From: Eukaryota sp. TZLM1-RC
Lineage: Eukaryota; Metamonada: BaSk clade
NCBI GenBank assembly: GCA_040285825.1
Contig: JAUPSS010000002.1
Coordinates: 558,001 to 622,000 of the forward strand
Direction of reading: 5' to 3'
Length of the DNA: 64,000 nucleotides
A program made the position numbers and the translations under genes. Position 1 is the stretch's first letter; each line of letters begins with the position of its first letter. The notes beneath the pieces were generated by a model. The model was not told where the DNA came from, made no database searches, and saw only the letters and a program-made list of their open reading frames with translations. Positions 30,852 to 40,200 of the stretch are shown piece by piece.

Positions 30852-31574
30852 CTACCGCTGTCTCCTTAGACGTCTTACACGCCTTGGCCTTCGGAATGGT
30901 TCTGGTCTAGTACCAGTGAAATACTCACCGATTGCAATCTCCAGATGATTTCTGGAGGCTGAGAGGTCCCTAGACCAGTTGGTCTCACATCGAGAGCAAT
31001 CGAACTTAGCGTTATTTACCCTTCCGACATCATCATATATCTTTCTATGGAAGACCTTACAGCAATTCACTTTTGCTGAGGTCATAAACTCGTCTCCTTC
31101 CTGACGTTTTCAAAGTGTTTTTGGATTTGATTTTAAATCTTTTCCGGGTGATTTCACAGCTTGACGCGATGGACTACCGCCACCACTGTCAAACCAAACT
31201 ATAGTGTTTCTTCCTTCAGACAAGCTTTTAATTTTTTTAATAAAACGGTTAGTCTCTTTTGTCTTCGTATGAAATCATCATACTTATTTCTTCTAAGTTT
31301 TTTTCTTGCACCACACTGCTGGTTTCCACACATATTTGAAGAATATTCAGGCCCTTTCTCAGATTCAGAAACATAACGTAAACTTTTCAATCAGATACTG
31401 GTGGAAGTTCTGAGCGGAATAAGTGTTAGGAGTTGCTCGAGTGAGAGGAGGAGGGTGATTTGATTTTTGTTTTTTTTTGGGTTTAGCAGTAAGCCACAAC
31501 CCTCAAATACAGGTGCAGAATTGCTGAAAAAACCAGCAGTCCAACCACAAAGATTGGTGTGGTTGGGAATCAAT
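30852..31574 (-). pseudogene. Fanzor-like F2 relic upstream of ERMP1
   Basis: A broken copy of the gene at 46.4 kb, minus strand. RuvC-I region: IPNHTNLCGWTAGFFS near 31560; the first catalytic Asp is replaced or frame-lost (M-I-P for I-D-P). Then RRNKYDDFIRRQKRLTVLLK, a SPSRQ-containing stretch across frameshifts, RuvC-II GDEFMTSAKVNCCKVF, and RuvC-III CSRCETNWSRDLSASRN with its Asp. It ends RRPRRVRRLRRQR, a longer basic tail than at 48.3 kb. Frame breaks near 31100, 31200 and 31390. Confidence 0.8.
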
Positions 31575-31723
31575 GGCTACAAAAATTTTCATTAGGATCT
31601 CGATAATTGGGCTGTTCATCCACTGGTAACCGTGGTCGTTGCTGTTTTGTTGAAAATTAAGAAGAAACTACTTGAATACTAAAAAACAACTACCTACCAA
31701 CATTGACGATCTTCTCTTTTCTT

Positions 31724-32377
31724 TTAAAGTATATAATTAAAAGCACTGTGGCATTTAAAACTATTCTTCAAAATGATACAACTAATTTCATCTGCTACCT
31801 CATTCCATCCAAATTGGTCAAACAGTATTTTTGTTTTAGTGTAAAAACCCCCATGAACACTAAAAACGAGAGGAACAATTTGGTTAATTAAATTTAATTC
31901 TTTTAAAATTGAATACTTTGCAATTTTATCAGAATAAGCTTTCGAAAAAGCATCACTCCAATTATTACCATAACCTCCAACTATGGTAACATCAAAAGCA
32001 ATTTTAGTTGACGTTTGAAAGCCATCAACACGTAACTGCTTATTTAAACCAAATTTAAATTCCTTTTCAGATTCAAAATTATTTAATTCGTTAATAAAAT
32101 TATTTACCTTGTCATGTCTTTGTGTGACCATTCTTGAGACTTTTCTACATTGAAACGAGTGATCTAAGTCTAGGTCTCCATAACCACACAAAGGACATTT
32201 CACAAATTGTTCTCCTTGAAGCAATCTCAGATTTATTAGGTATTTAAAGCAATCATCTGAAAACGTGAAATTTTGAGAAATAGGCAAGTCTTTCAAAAAA
32301 CAAGATGATTGACTGTCACAATTTGAAATCAATTGTAGTTGTTCACATTCTGATAGTTTTTCCTTCAAAAGACTCAA
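31724..32377 (-). mobile_element. LINE family C, C-terminal zinc-knuckle/endonuclease fragment
   Basis: A 217-residue open frame. CPLCGYGDLDLDHSFQC is a C-x2-C-x7-H-x4-C knuckle, and KIAFDVTIVGGYGNN, followed by KAYSDKIAKY, fits the D...K endonuclease core of restriction-like-endonuclease LINEs. The sequence differs strongly from families A and B. No RT domain is attached, so it is a 5'-truncated copy, though this part of the frame is undamaged. Confidence 0.65.
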
Positions 32378-32437
32378 TTTTTCCTTATAAAAATATATAT
32401 AAGTATATATAATATACGGTTTATTAGTCTTGTATTC

Positions 32438-32448
32438 AGGTACTAGGA
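32438..32448 (+). repeat. Target-site duplication, left (11 bp)
   Basis: AGGTACTAGGA, repeated at 32848-32858 around the LINE B fragment. Confidence 0.7.
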
Positions 32449-32847
32449 TATCTTATCTTATTTCTTTGCAACAGGAAATTGAAACTCTTTCACCCAATAT
32501 TTGGTCTAAATGTTTCCCCTCTGATATTGTGGAACTTCCTCCAAGAAGCTTGCTCTCCTTACCACTGACTTTTGCAAAATTGCAGAAAAAAATCTTGAAA
32601 GTTTTAGAAAACTTGGATTATATTGTACGTCTTAGCTTGGCTAAAGAAAAAAATCCCGTTTTTGCAAACTTTTTGATTGATCTTGAAGACAGTTGCTCAA
32701 GTTGCCTAATGTCCAAGGCGCTTTTAGCTATTGGTGTAGAATATGAACGTAATGCTGTGAGTAGATCTAGTAATAGTGATGCTTGTTTGGAGGATATTGA
32801 ATTCTAGATAGATTTTTCTTATCTCAATAAATATTGTAGTTAAAAAA
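32449..32847 (+). mobile_element. LINE family B, short copy with internal deletion
   Basis: Nearly identical at its 5' part to 163-380 (LSPNIWSKCFPSDIVELPPR) and at its 3' part to 1050-1180 (ALLAIGVEYERN), but about 680 bp between are missing, joined at SSCLMSKALLAIG. The reading frame stays open across the joint. An 11-bp duplication flanks it. It ends in a short A run. Confidence 0.8.
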
Positions 32848-32858
32848 AGGTACTAGGA
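32848..32858 (+). repeat. Target-site duplication, right (11 bp)
   Basis: AGGTACTAGGA, directly after the A run of the LINE. Confidence 0.7.
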
Positions 32859-33184
32859 AGAGATAATTGCGATTTGATTTCGGGTTTCCAAAAGTCAATA
32901 AATAAAATGAAGTAAAACATAATTTCTCCTTATAGTCCTAAACTTATGGGAAGAATTGCCATTTTTCAGTATTGAAATATATTAACTTTTTTTAATTAAA
33001 TTTATTTATTCCAATGCAAAACTAAACAACAAACTTAAAATTCTGTATCTTCATTCCCCAAATCAGCAAAGAAGAATTGATTGGAAGTCTTTCTTTCTTA
33101 ATACCGACCAAGAGATAACAAAACAGAAGATTACAAAGGAACATCATCTTTAAAAATAGAAAATACAATTAATGTACTTATTGA
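32859..33184. other. Intergenic, no gene recognised
   Basis: AT-rich spacer between two LINE fragments. Confidence 0.5.
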
Positions 33185-34105
33185 ATTTGCACACTTAATT
33201 AAATTAACTCATAACTAATGGGACGACTATCATTGAACCAAGATTTCCTCTACAAAATCTTGATCTGCTTGCTGTCTAGCTAAAGCTTCTCTAATTCGAT
33301 TGAAAAACCGAGGTAATCTATTAATAATGGCAAATTGAATCCGTGAACGCCATAAAAAAATCAAATCTTTTCATTGTTTTTTCTTGCACCATTTTTTGGA
33401 AGTCATCCAAAAAAGTTTCTGCTTCAACTGATAATCTTCCATTTATCGAAAATGGGAAAGCAATAAAAACCAGCCGTGTATTTCTATCGACATTAGCCTC
33501 TTCAATAATCTTTATCATATTTTCTATGTTTCTCTTTTGCTTTAAAATCCAGAGCAGCCACAGGATTAAGTTTTCTTCTGTGAACCAAAGTATCATTTGT
33601 ATCATTACATGAAACAAAGTCAACAATAGCATCAGAATTATCAATCCAATCACAGTATACATCACCTCTATCATCAGAACCAAAATTATTCAGAGAAAGT
33701 ATTTCCTTCAGCAGGGGCTCTTTGATACACGATATCCTTGCAGTTTGTGCCATATTGAAAACAGTGTCTCTAACAGCATCATGTAATGAAGAACGATAAG
33801 TTATCAATTTAGAGCAATTCAGAGCATGGCGCAAAGTGAGTTGAGGTGAATTCGAACAAATACATTTTTCTTCTGATAATAATTGATTAATGGGGATGTT
33901 CAAATATAATCTCATTTTTGTTACAAATGCTTCATTAGTGGCACACAATCCAAATCTTCGTGGTACAATGGTTACAAAAAGTGAAGAATCTGACGACTTG
34001 TTTTCACAAACACCCTTTTCCAATAACAATGAGTGAAGATCTTGATTTAAAACAGCCGAGCTGCATATATTATTAAAAAGATCTTTTTCATAATTCTGTT
34101 CTGCC
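33185..34105 (-). mobile_element. LINE family A, C-terminal half
   Basis: Minus-strand copy with the CCHC knuckle CICSNSPQLTLRHALNC and the endonuclease motifs (DDRGDVYCDW, IVDFVSCN, KEKHRKY). The frame breaks after KEKHRKYDK and again near MKRFDF before the usual RLPRFFNRIREALARQQ end. It is about 95% similar to the copy at 61960-63832, hence young. It is the only large element here lying antisense to the next host gene (UCHL5). Confidence 0.85.
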
Positions 34106-34606
34106 AAAACGTCTTGTCAATAACTCTTCATGGACGCTGTTTCACAATTGCAATAAAATCCAAGCATGATGAAGCAATTGGTCTAATAGAGCTATGTAGG
34201 GAGAATATAACTGGACAAAGGACATAATGAATATTTGATTCAGCATTCAACGATAGCAACCTTGCTTTATATTTAATAATTTTAGTTTTTACGGAACAGA
34301 CAAGGGGTTGAAATAACTTGAATAATTTCTCATTTTCCCTCTCCGATTGATCAGAAGAGATGTGGAAAAAACAATTAACCATCATGCCAGTTATGACATG
34401 TAGTAATCGCTTATGTATTTGGTTGATTTTTAGTTCTTAAAATAAACATTTTATTTCACCTTCTTGTTCTGTAAACCCATGGATCCAAAAATCCCCTTTA
34501 GTGCTTAGTTGGTCAACAATGGGGCAAAAGCTTTGGAATCTACAATTTGAGTCTTTTCAATACTGAATAATTTCATCTTGAATTGATTTGAACATCACTT
34601 CTTCAA
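34106..34606. other. Intergenic, no gene recognised
   Basis: Contains an 85-codon minus-strand frame (34128-34385) with scattered Cys/His that I cannot assign; probably decayed element DNA. Confidence 0.4.
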
Positions 34607-35602
34607 ATGGCTTCTTGGCCTACAATTGAATCCGACCCTGCTGTCTTTACCGAACTCCTACAGAAAATGGGTGTGTCGGGACTCAAAGTAGAAGAACTGT
34701 ATTCTTTGGATGAGGATACAATCAAAGCTCTTCCTGAAGTTTTCGGTCTTGTTTTCTTATTCAAATGGTCGCCTGGTGTTATGGACTATCAACCTTCTCA
34801 GTCCTCTGTTGACTCAGGAGTGTACTTTGCCCGTCAAATGATTACCAACGCTTGTGCTACTCAAGCTCTCATCAACATTTTATTCAACATTCCTGAAGAA
34901 CGACTAGGGGATGATAAACCAGTTCAGAATCACATAACCTTTAGTGAGGAACTAATGGGTTTCAAACACCACACTAGATACTTTGACCCCGAAGCTAGAG
35001 GATCCGCCATTAATAATTACCCTTTTATACGCGAAGCTCATCAATCTTTTGAAAGACCTGCTCCTGTCGCCATGGAGACTTCAACAGCTGGAAAAGAGGA
35101 AGATACTTTTCATTACGTGGCATATGTCCCCCATAAGGATCAAAATCAAGGTGTTGATCATGTTTTTGAGCTGGATGGACTTTCTAAATATGGACCAGTA
35201 GATTTGGGGGAAGTTCCCCAATCACATGACTGGGTTTCCGTTGCCGTGCCTTCGATTCAAAATAGAATTCAATTATTTGAGTCTTCTGAAATACGATTCA
35301 GTGTTCTGGCTGTTGTCGCAGACTGCAGAACTCAGTGCAGGGAAAAGATATCCAAACTTGATAAACAAATAGAAACACTTACCGAGAGTGTTGGAGAGAG
35401 CCAAGAAGTAAAGGATCTCAGAGCCCAGAGAGCCAGACTTATTGATTACCTTGAAGCAGAAGAGAGGAAGTTTGAACGGTGGAGAGTGGAGAATGTCAGA
35501 AGGCGACACGATTATGTACCATTCTTAGCACGATTACTAGAGTTGTTAGCTCAAAGGAATGAACTTTTCCCTGCCATAGAAAGAGCAAAGAAAAGCTCTT
35601 AA
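34607..35602 (+). CDS. UCHL5: Ubiquitin C-terminal hydrolase UCHL5 (UCH37)
   Basis: A 331-residue cysteine deubiquitinase of the proteasome 19S particle. The peptidase C12 domain opens with WPTIESDPAVFTELLQKMGV. The catalytic Cys is in NACATQAL (residue 83), His in FHYVAYV (about 169) and Asp in FELDGLSKYGPVDLG (about 190). The C-terminal ULD, which docks on RPN13, ends NYVPF-type: RRHDYVPFLARLLELLAQRN. Length matches human UCHL5 (329). Complete, no intron. It converges on CFAP119 with 85 nt between stops. Confidence 0.93.
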   Translation: MASWPTIESDPAVFTELLQKMGVSGLKVEELYSLDEDTIKALPEVFGLVFLFKWSPGVMDYQPSQSSVDSGVYFARQMITNACATQALINILFNIPEERLGDDKPVQNHITFSEELMGFKHHTRYFDPEARGSAINNYPFIREAHQSFERPAPVAMETSTAGKEEDTFHYVAYVPHKDQNQGVDHVFELDGLSKYGPVDLGEVPQSHDWVSVAVPSIQNRIQLFESSEIRFSVLAVVADCRTQCREKISKLDKQIETLTESVGESQEVKDLRAQRARLIDYLEAEERKFERWRVENVRRRHDYVPFLARLLELLAQRNELFPAIERAKKSS

Positions 35603-35687
35603 CAAAAAAATTTATGATTTTTTATTTATTTACATTGAAAGCAAACTAAAAATACAAAAATCAACAATAAAAACTGATTCAACTTTT

Positions 35688-36473
35688 TTAACTCTCTTTA
35701 TCTTCCTTGAATGTCACATTAATCCCACCCAATTGTTGTTGTACCATTTCTTTTATTCTTTCGGTAGCCTTATCCAAAGTTGAGCTAATTAAATCCTCTG
35801 CACTTTGTAGTTCCATCTCTTCATTGTCTTCTTCTGTATTAACAGAATCAGAACAAGAAGAAGAACTAGAGTCGGGGTCATCGACAATAAACTTATCTTG
35901 ACCTAAATCATTATCATCCCTCATAACTTCCTCCTCCTCCTGTTCTTGCACCAGGTCACCTTCTGCTAAGGGAGGAAGATGAGGGCATTGTACAGGTATT
36001 GGAGATTCAGTGGATGTAAAATAGAATTGATGGTTTGGAACAAAAACAGACTTGAACATTTCGTAAAACCGAAAATAAGTATTGGTGTAAAACTCTGTGA
36101 TTGATTGTAAATCAACATGGGAAAATATAGCACTGGAGAATGGGGGGCGATGGACAGCATGTCGAACTAAACATTGTTTGAAGAGATCAAAGCTTCGTTG
36201 AAGAGAAAGAATAAGGTGCATTGACTGACGGTGATGCCATTCAGTTAAGGATAATAATACCGAAATCTTGCGAGGAGAAAGAGCCTGTGTTTTTCCAAAG
36301 TAGAGAAGAGAAAGGTAAAGGTCAAGCAAAATGAGTTTCAAATGATCTTCAGTGTAAGGTATGTGAACAGAGGTAGCAATCAGCGAGCGACGACGTTCGA
36401 TGTCTACACATTGAAGTGCTGTCAGAATCTGCTCCTCACTGAGCATACCATCTAAAAAAAGAGGAGACTCCAT
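35688..36473 (-). CDS. CFAP119: CFAP119 (CCDC189/C16orf93)-like cilia-associated protein
   Basis: A 261-residue protein from the ATG at 36471-36473 (MESPLFLDG). The frame is open 21 codons further upstream, but those lie in sequence shared with Fanzor 3' flanks, so I prefer the inner start. The core matches the CFAP119 pattern: LKLILLDLYLSLLYFGKTQ, then CLVRHAVHRPPFSSAIFSH and EFYTNTYFRFYEMFKSVFVP. The C-terminal third is acidic and Ser-rich, then a helix. CFAP119 is a conserved axonemal protein linked to motile cilia. Confidence 0.75.
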   Translation of the reverse strand: MESPLFLDGMLSEEQILTALQCVDIERRRSLIATSVHIPYTEDHLKLILLDLYLSLLYFGKTQALSPRKISVLLSLTEWHHRQSMHLILSLQRSFDLFKQCLVRHAVHRPPFSSAIFSHVDLQSITEFYTNTYFRFYEMFKSVFVPNHQFYFTSTESPIPVQCPHLPPLAEGDLVQEQEEEEVMRDDNDLGQDKFIVDDPDSSSSSCSDSVNTEEDNEEMELQSAEDLISSTLDKATERIKEMVQQQLGGINVTFKEDKES

Positions 36474-36536
36474 TTTGTCAGATAATGTGGAAAATTCCCA
36501 TAAATACCGATCTATTTTCGTGTGGAATAAATACAA

Positions 36537-39500
36537 CTATCTACTACACAGATACTGACGTCTTTCATTACTACTCATTCTGGCTTCAGCAATTGCAAAC
36601 ATATTCAGACAAGCCAGCCTATTTCTATTGAAAATCTTTGTTAAGCCTTTGTTACTGAGTTCGCAACTCTCACTATTACATGCTAATAAACCATGACATG
36701 TAGTAACAGGAGTCTTTTCTCTTCTATAGAATCTGGGATTTGTTACTCTCAAAAACGTAGCAACCTTTTCAAAACAAACAGGACATTTTGCTGAAGTGAA
36801 AGCTTCATTAATGATCAATACTTCAAATCCATTCCTTTTCAGAAATTGAATCCATCCAATGCCTCGAGTAGGCCTATGATGTTTTAAATTCTTCGAACCT
36901 TTTTTACTATAATCACTCATTAGTATTAAAATGTCTTTTGGATTGCCAAACTGCTGAACAAGGTTTTTTAACAACCAACTTCCAGTCTTTTGCTTGTGAA
37001 TAAAAGCTTGTATTTTATGAATGCTCCACAAGTCAAGACTGTAAAAGTCAATGGTCAAAAAAACTTGCCGAAGTTTGGCAATCACAAAGTTGGAAAAATT
37101 TATAAAAGTTGCTGAATTGGCGGCAACTGCGGATAATTCGGTGTTTGCATCTTCGATTGTCATTTCGTTAGACTCTATCATTTGGTTCCTGATGTAATCT
37201 AGCTCAGTGTACTTTGTCGCCCATCGTTTTTGCTTTTCATTCATCCTACTTTTCAAAGACCAGGACATCTGAGTCATTCTCAACCATTTGAATTTCTTGT
37301 CTTGATTCATCACCCGACTATTTCTTTGCTGTTCAGTTTCGTGTTCAGGCACCATGGCTAGTTCTTGATCAGTCTTTTTACTCCCAAAATACAATAAATC
37401 ACGTTTTTCAGAATCACAAACAACAATTCGTTTGTCTTGAAAAGTATCAACATCAACATCATCAATATATAAATCAGAAACACTAGCCTTGTTGTCTGGC
37501 TTACATTTCTGACCTGGTAAATCCTGACGAACAAATTCTACTACAATATTAAATCCATCTGTGTGATAATGTTGTTGAATTTATAGCTCTTCTGTTTGAA
37601 GATTGGTTGGTTTAAATCGAGAATATTAGACCAAAAGTCAAATTGCTCAGGTGGTTTGAATTTCGTAATTTGGGCTTGTGTATTGACCATTTTTAATCTC
37701 TGATCAGGCAACAAATCGTCCATGAATGTTTGTCTAATAATTGTCCATATTGTATCTGTATCAATAGGAAAATATCCAGGGCCTACAGTGGTTGAAACAG
37801 GAGAAATATGATAAGGTTTTTTCTCTCTACTGAAGATATACTGGGCAATTGTAATTGCTGGTTTTAGGAATATTTGAGGATCTTTTTCAACAGCGTCTGC
37901 AAGAAAATGTATATCCACTGGAAATATGTTGTCAACTAAATTCTCGTCAGTGACCAAATTCTCAATTTGACAAGTAAATGGCTCAATAAGACCTTCAAAT
38001 ATGTCTCTAAGTTCATTATTTCTGATATCATGTTGTTCACATAAATCGAAAAATTCATCATTCAGAAGGTCTGAAATATTTTCAGGATGATGAAACAAAG
38101 AACTCAAGCAATCTCTATCAACTAAAAACATGTTTTTGAATTGACGAAGCCTAAATCTAAATAGTGAAATAATTGTAGATAATGGCGTTGAGTATCCACT
38201 CAGCTTGTGCATTTCTGATAACACATTTTCCACATCTGGTTTATCAAAAAAGACATTAATAAATCGATTAATATGTTTTTCATAATCTAATTTCAAATTA
38301 TTCTCAAAATTGGCAAACAGTACTGGAACCATATACTCAGGTGGTCTACTGAATTTATCAGTTGGAAATCGTGGAAACTGTTCAGGCTTGTATCTTAAGT
38401 GATCAAGATAACTCAATGTTTCGTTTAATTTTTGTTGCTCAAAGGTAGTTCTTAAAGTATAATCTCCTTCACCATAAACAAAGTCTTCAAAATCCTGTGG
38501 AAATGCACTTCTTGGTTTTACCATTTTTTGCTCATAATACTCAGCTGAAATATAACGAATTCCGGCCATTAATGATTCATATAATTTGGCAGATATTCGT
38601 GGCAGTAGTAAATTACGTTCAAATCGGGACTGTAAATACAGCTTTAAGCAACATGTGGTGTGAATACGTAATTGTTGAAAATTTAATGCAGTTTCTTTCG
38701 ATTTGAATATCACATTTGAATGTTTAACCATTGAGTTGACGGTTGCTCGAATGGTTTTATAAGATGATAAAATAAATTTGTCTTTCTGAAACAGCACGAA
38801 AAGTTTCAGACAAAGGACACAATAATGAAGCCCATATTGAATCAAATTTTGTATCAGAGGAGGTGTAGCTAAACAATCAATTGGCAAAATATGGGAAAAT
38901 TCCCTATGAAGTTTGAGTTTCTTTTCATTTATCATTTTATATGCCAGATTGCCTAATCCATGTCCGTAGAGTATTTTTATGAATTTTTTGGCAAATACCA
39001 AAGTATCTAAAAGAAAAATGCCATTTTCCCTGATGACAACTTGTCTCCATCTCGGTGAAAGTTGATTGAGTACATCAATTGCTGTATCATCTGGAACAGT
39101 GGGAAATGGTAAATCAAAATAGTTTAATCTATTTTTAAAACCTGTAAATCAAACTGCACTAAATTGTGATTAAGAACACAATGGGGTTGATGATTATTAA
39201 TAAGGTTTAAAAACCTACAAAGCAAGGTTTTTTCGTCAGAGAACATTTTTCTGCCTGAATATCCATATCAATGTCTGGTAATCTGATTTGAGGACTCATT
39301 CTCAATATAAGTGAAAATTAACTCTCCAAAAAGAAAACATGACGGTCAAACTTACCAATAACTATTGAAACTAAAAACACTTTCTGATCTGAAATCCTCT
39401 CATCCATTTGCTCATCAGTTTTTTTCAAAAGAATTTGCACCCTCTTTGCTTTATTTGTTGATAATCTCGTCAGGAGGGAGAAATTGGCCATCATGATTTT

Positions 39501-39622
39501 GGTAAAGGTGACCATCCTGATAGGTTTCAAGATCAAAGCACATAACAGTGGGAAGATTTCGATTTGAGGTCATTGATATGAATTGAATCAATGGATCAGG
39601 CTTGAAACCACTTCGACTTGGC
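36537..39622 (-). pseudogene. Exonuclease-Fanzor fusion, long but frame-broken; RuvC-III Asp missing
   Basis: Minus strand. ExoI: VMCFDLETYQDG (39523-39537 for FDLET). ExoII: VLNHNLVQFDLQV (about 39142-39180), after SDEKTLLCRFLNLINNHQP. Then LDTLVFAKKF, GLGNLAYKMINEKKLK, and the ExoIII region LIQYGLHYCVLCLKLF (about 38815-38855), where the usual Asp is Tyr. A 486-codon frame (37541-39001) carries on into Fanzor N-terminal helices (VLFANFENNLKLDYEKHINR). One lost base near 37547 separates it from ITTDGFNIVVEFVR, RuvC-I IVVCDSEKRDLLYFG, RuvC-II VLIINEAFTSAKCPVC, a zinc finger, and NRNRLACLNM, where RuvC-III Asp is Asn. It ends YLCSR and TAG. About five frame breaks in total. Confidence 0.82.
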
Positions 39623-40138
39623 TCAATTTTTTTTGACCATACTCGGTTTTAATGGTTGTTTTGTCAAAATCTTCCTGTTCTCGTTATTCAACATTTCTCG
39701 ATACAAATTTCTCGGTTCAGTGCTTTTTGTTGTTTTTTCCCTTACGCATTGATGTTTCTGGTCAAAAATCGCTTTCCTAATAATTTTTGATGGAGGAGTT
39801 GATTTAAAATTAGATCTTCTCTTTTTGGGACCAGGATTTGCTTCCACATCTCCATCCATTGTTAAATCAACAGTAAATGTGTTTGTTGATAGAAGATGTT
39901 GGCAGCTTCTGGATTGAAAACATAAATTATAAACATAATAATCAAACTCGACGTTATCAAAATAACAGTTGAAGACACAACATCCCATATCTAAAGTGCC
40001 AGTACTTAAACCACAAAAAACAACAAACTCAAAAACATCAAAATAACAATTCAAAACAAAACATAAACAAAAGAAACATCCCATATCCTCAGAACAAGTA
40101 TTTAAACCACAAAAAAACAACAAACTCAAAAACATCAA
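39623..40138 (-). CDS. N-terminal ORF of the exonuclease-Fanzor element: Cys/Phe-rich repeats, 2A-like peptide, basic region
   Basis: A 171-codon open frame. Residues 1-85 are hydrophobic, in about 32-residue repeats (MGCFFCLCFVLNCYFDVFEF and variants). Then TMDGDVEANPGP (2A-like; predicted ribosomal skipping between Gly and Pro) and KKRRSNFKSTPPSK, a likely nuclear localisation signal, followed by a basic linker. The frame stops at an A8 run; with one base fewer it continues IEPSRSGFKPDPLIQ into the exonuclease domain. So this is probably the start of one long protein whose frame is now, or appears, broken. The ATG choice is uncertain. Confidence 0.6.
   Translation of the reverse strand: MMFLSLLFFCGLNTCSEDMGCFFCLCFVLNCYFDVFEFVVFCGLSTGTLDMGCCVFNCYFDNVEFDYYVYNLCFQSRSCQHLLSTNTFTVDLTMDGDVEANPGPKKRRSNFKSTPPSKIIRKAIFDQKHQCVREKTTKSTEPRNLYREMLNNENRKILTKQPLKPSMVKKN
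39827..39853 (-). other. 2A-like ribosome-skipping motif GDVEANPGP
   Basis: Encodes G-D-V-E-A-N-P-G-P, fitting the 2A consensus D-V/I-E-x-N-P-G-P. 2A-like sequences are known in non-LTR retrotransposons and some host proteins as well as viruses. Basic KKRRS follows directly. Confidence 0.85.
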
Positions 40139-40200
40139 AATAACAATTCAAAACAGAACATAAACAAAAGAAACATTCCGTATCTAAGGTGATAAGCACC
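39981..40200 (-). repeat. 96-97-bp tandem repeat, about 2.3 units, in frame
   Basis: Units start at 39981, 40077 and 40174 (CATCCCATAT or CATTCCGTAT). The spacing of 96-97 bp gives a 32-residue protein period on the minus strand, upstream of the 2A motif. Confidence 0.85.

Noticed and set aside
39623-40138. 2A-like motif as a sign of an RNA virus insertion
   Set aside because: No viral capsid or polymerase sequence is near; the downstream sequence is an exonuclease-Fanzor. 2A-like motifs also occur in mobile elements.
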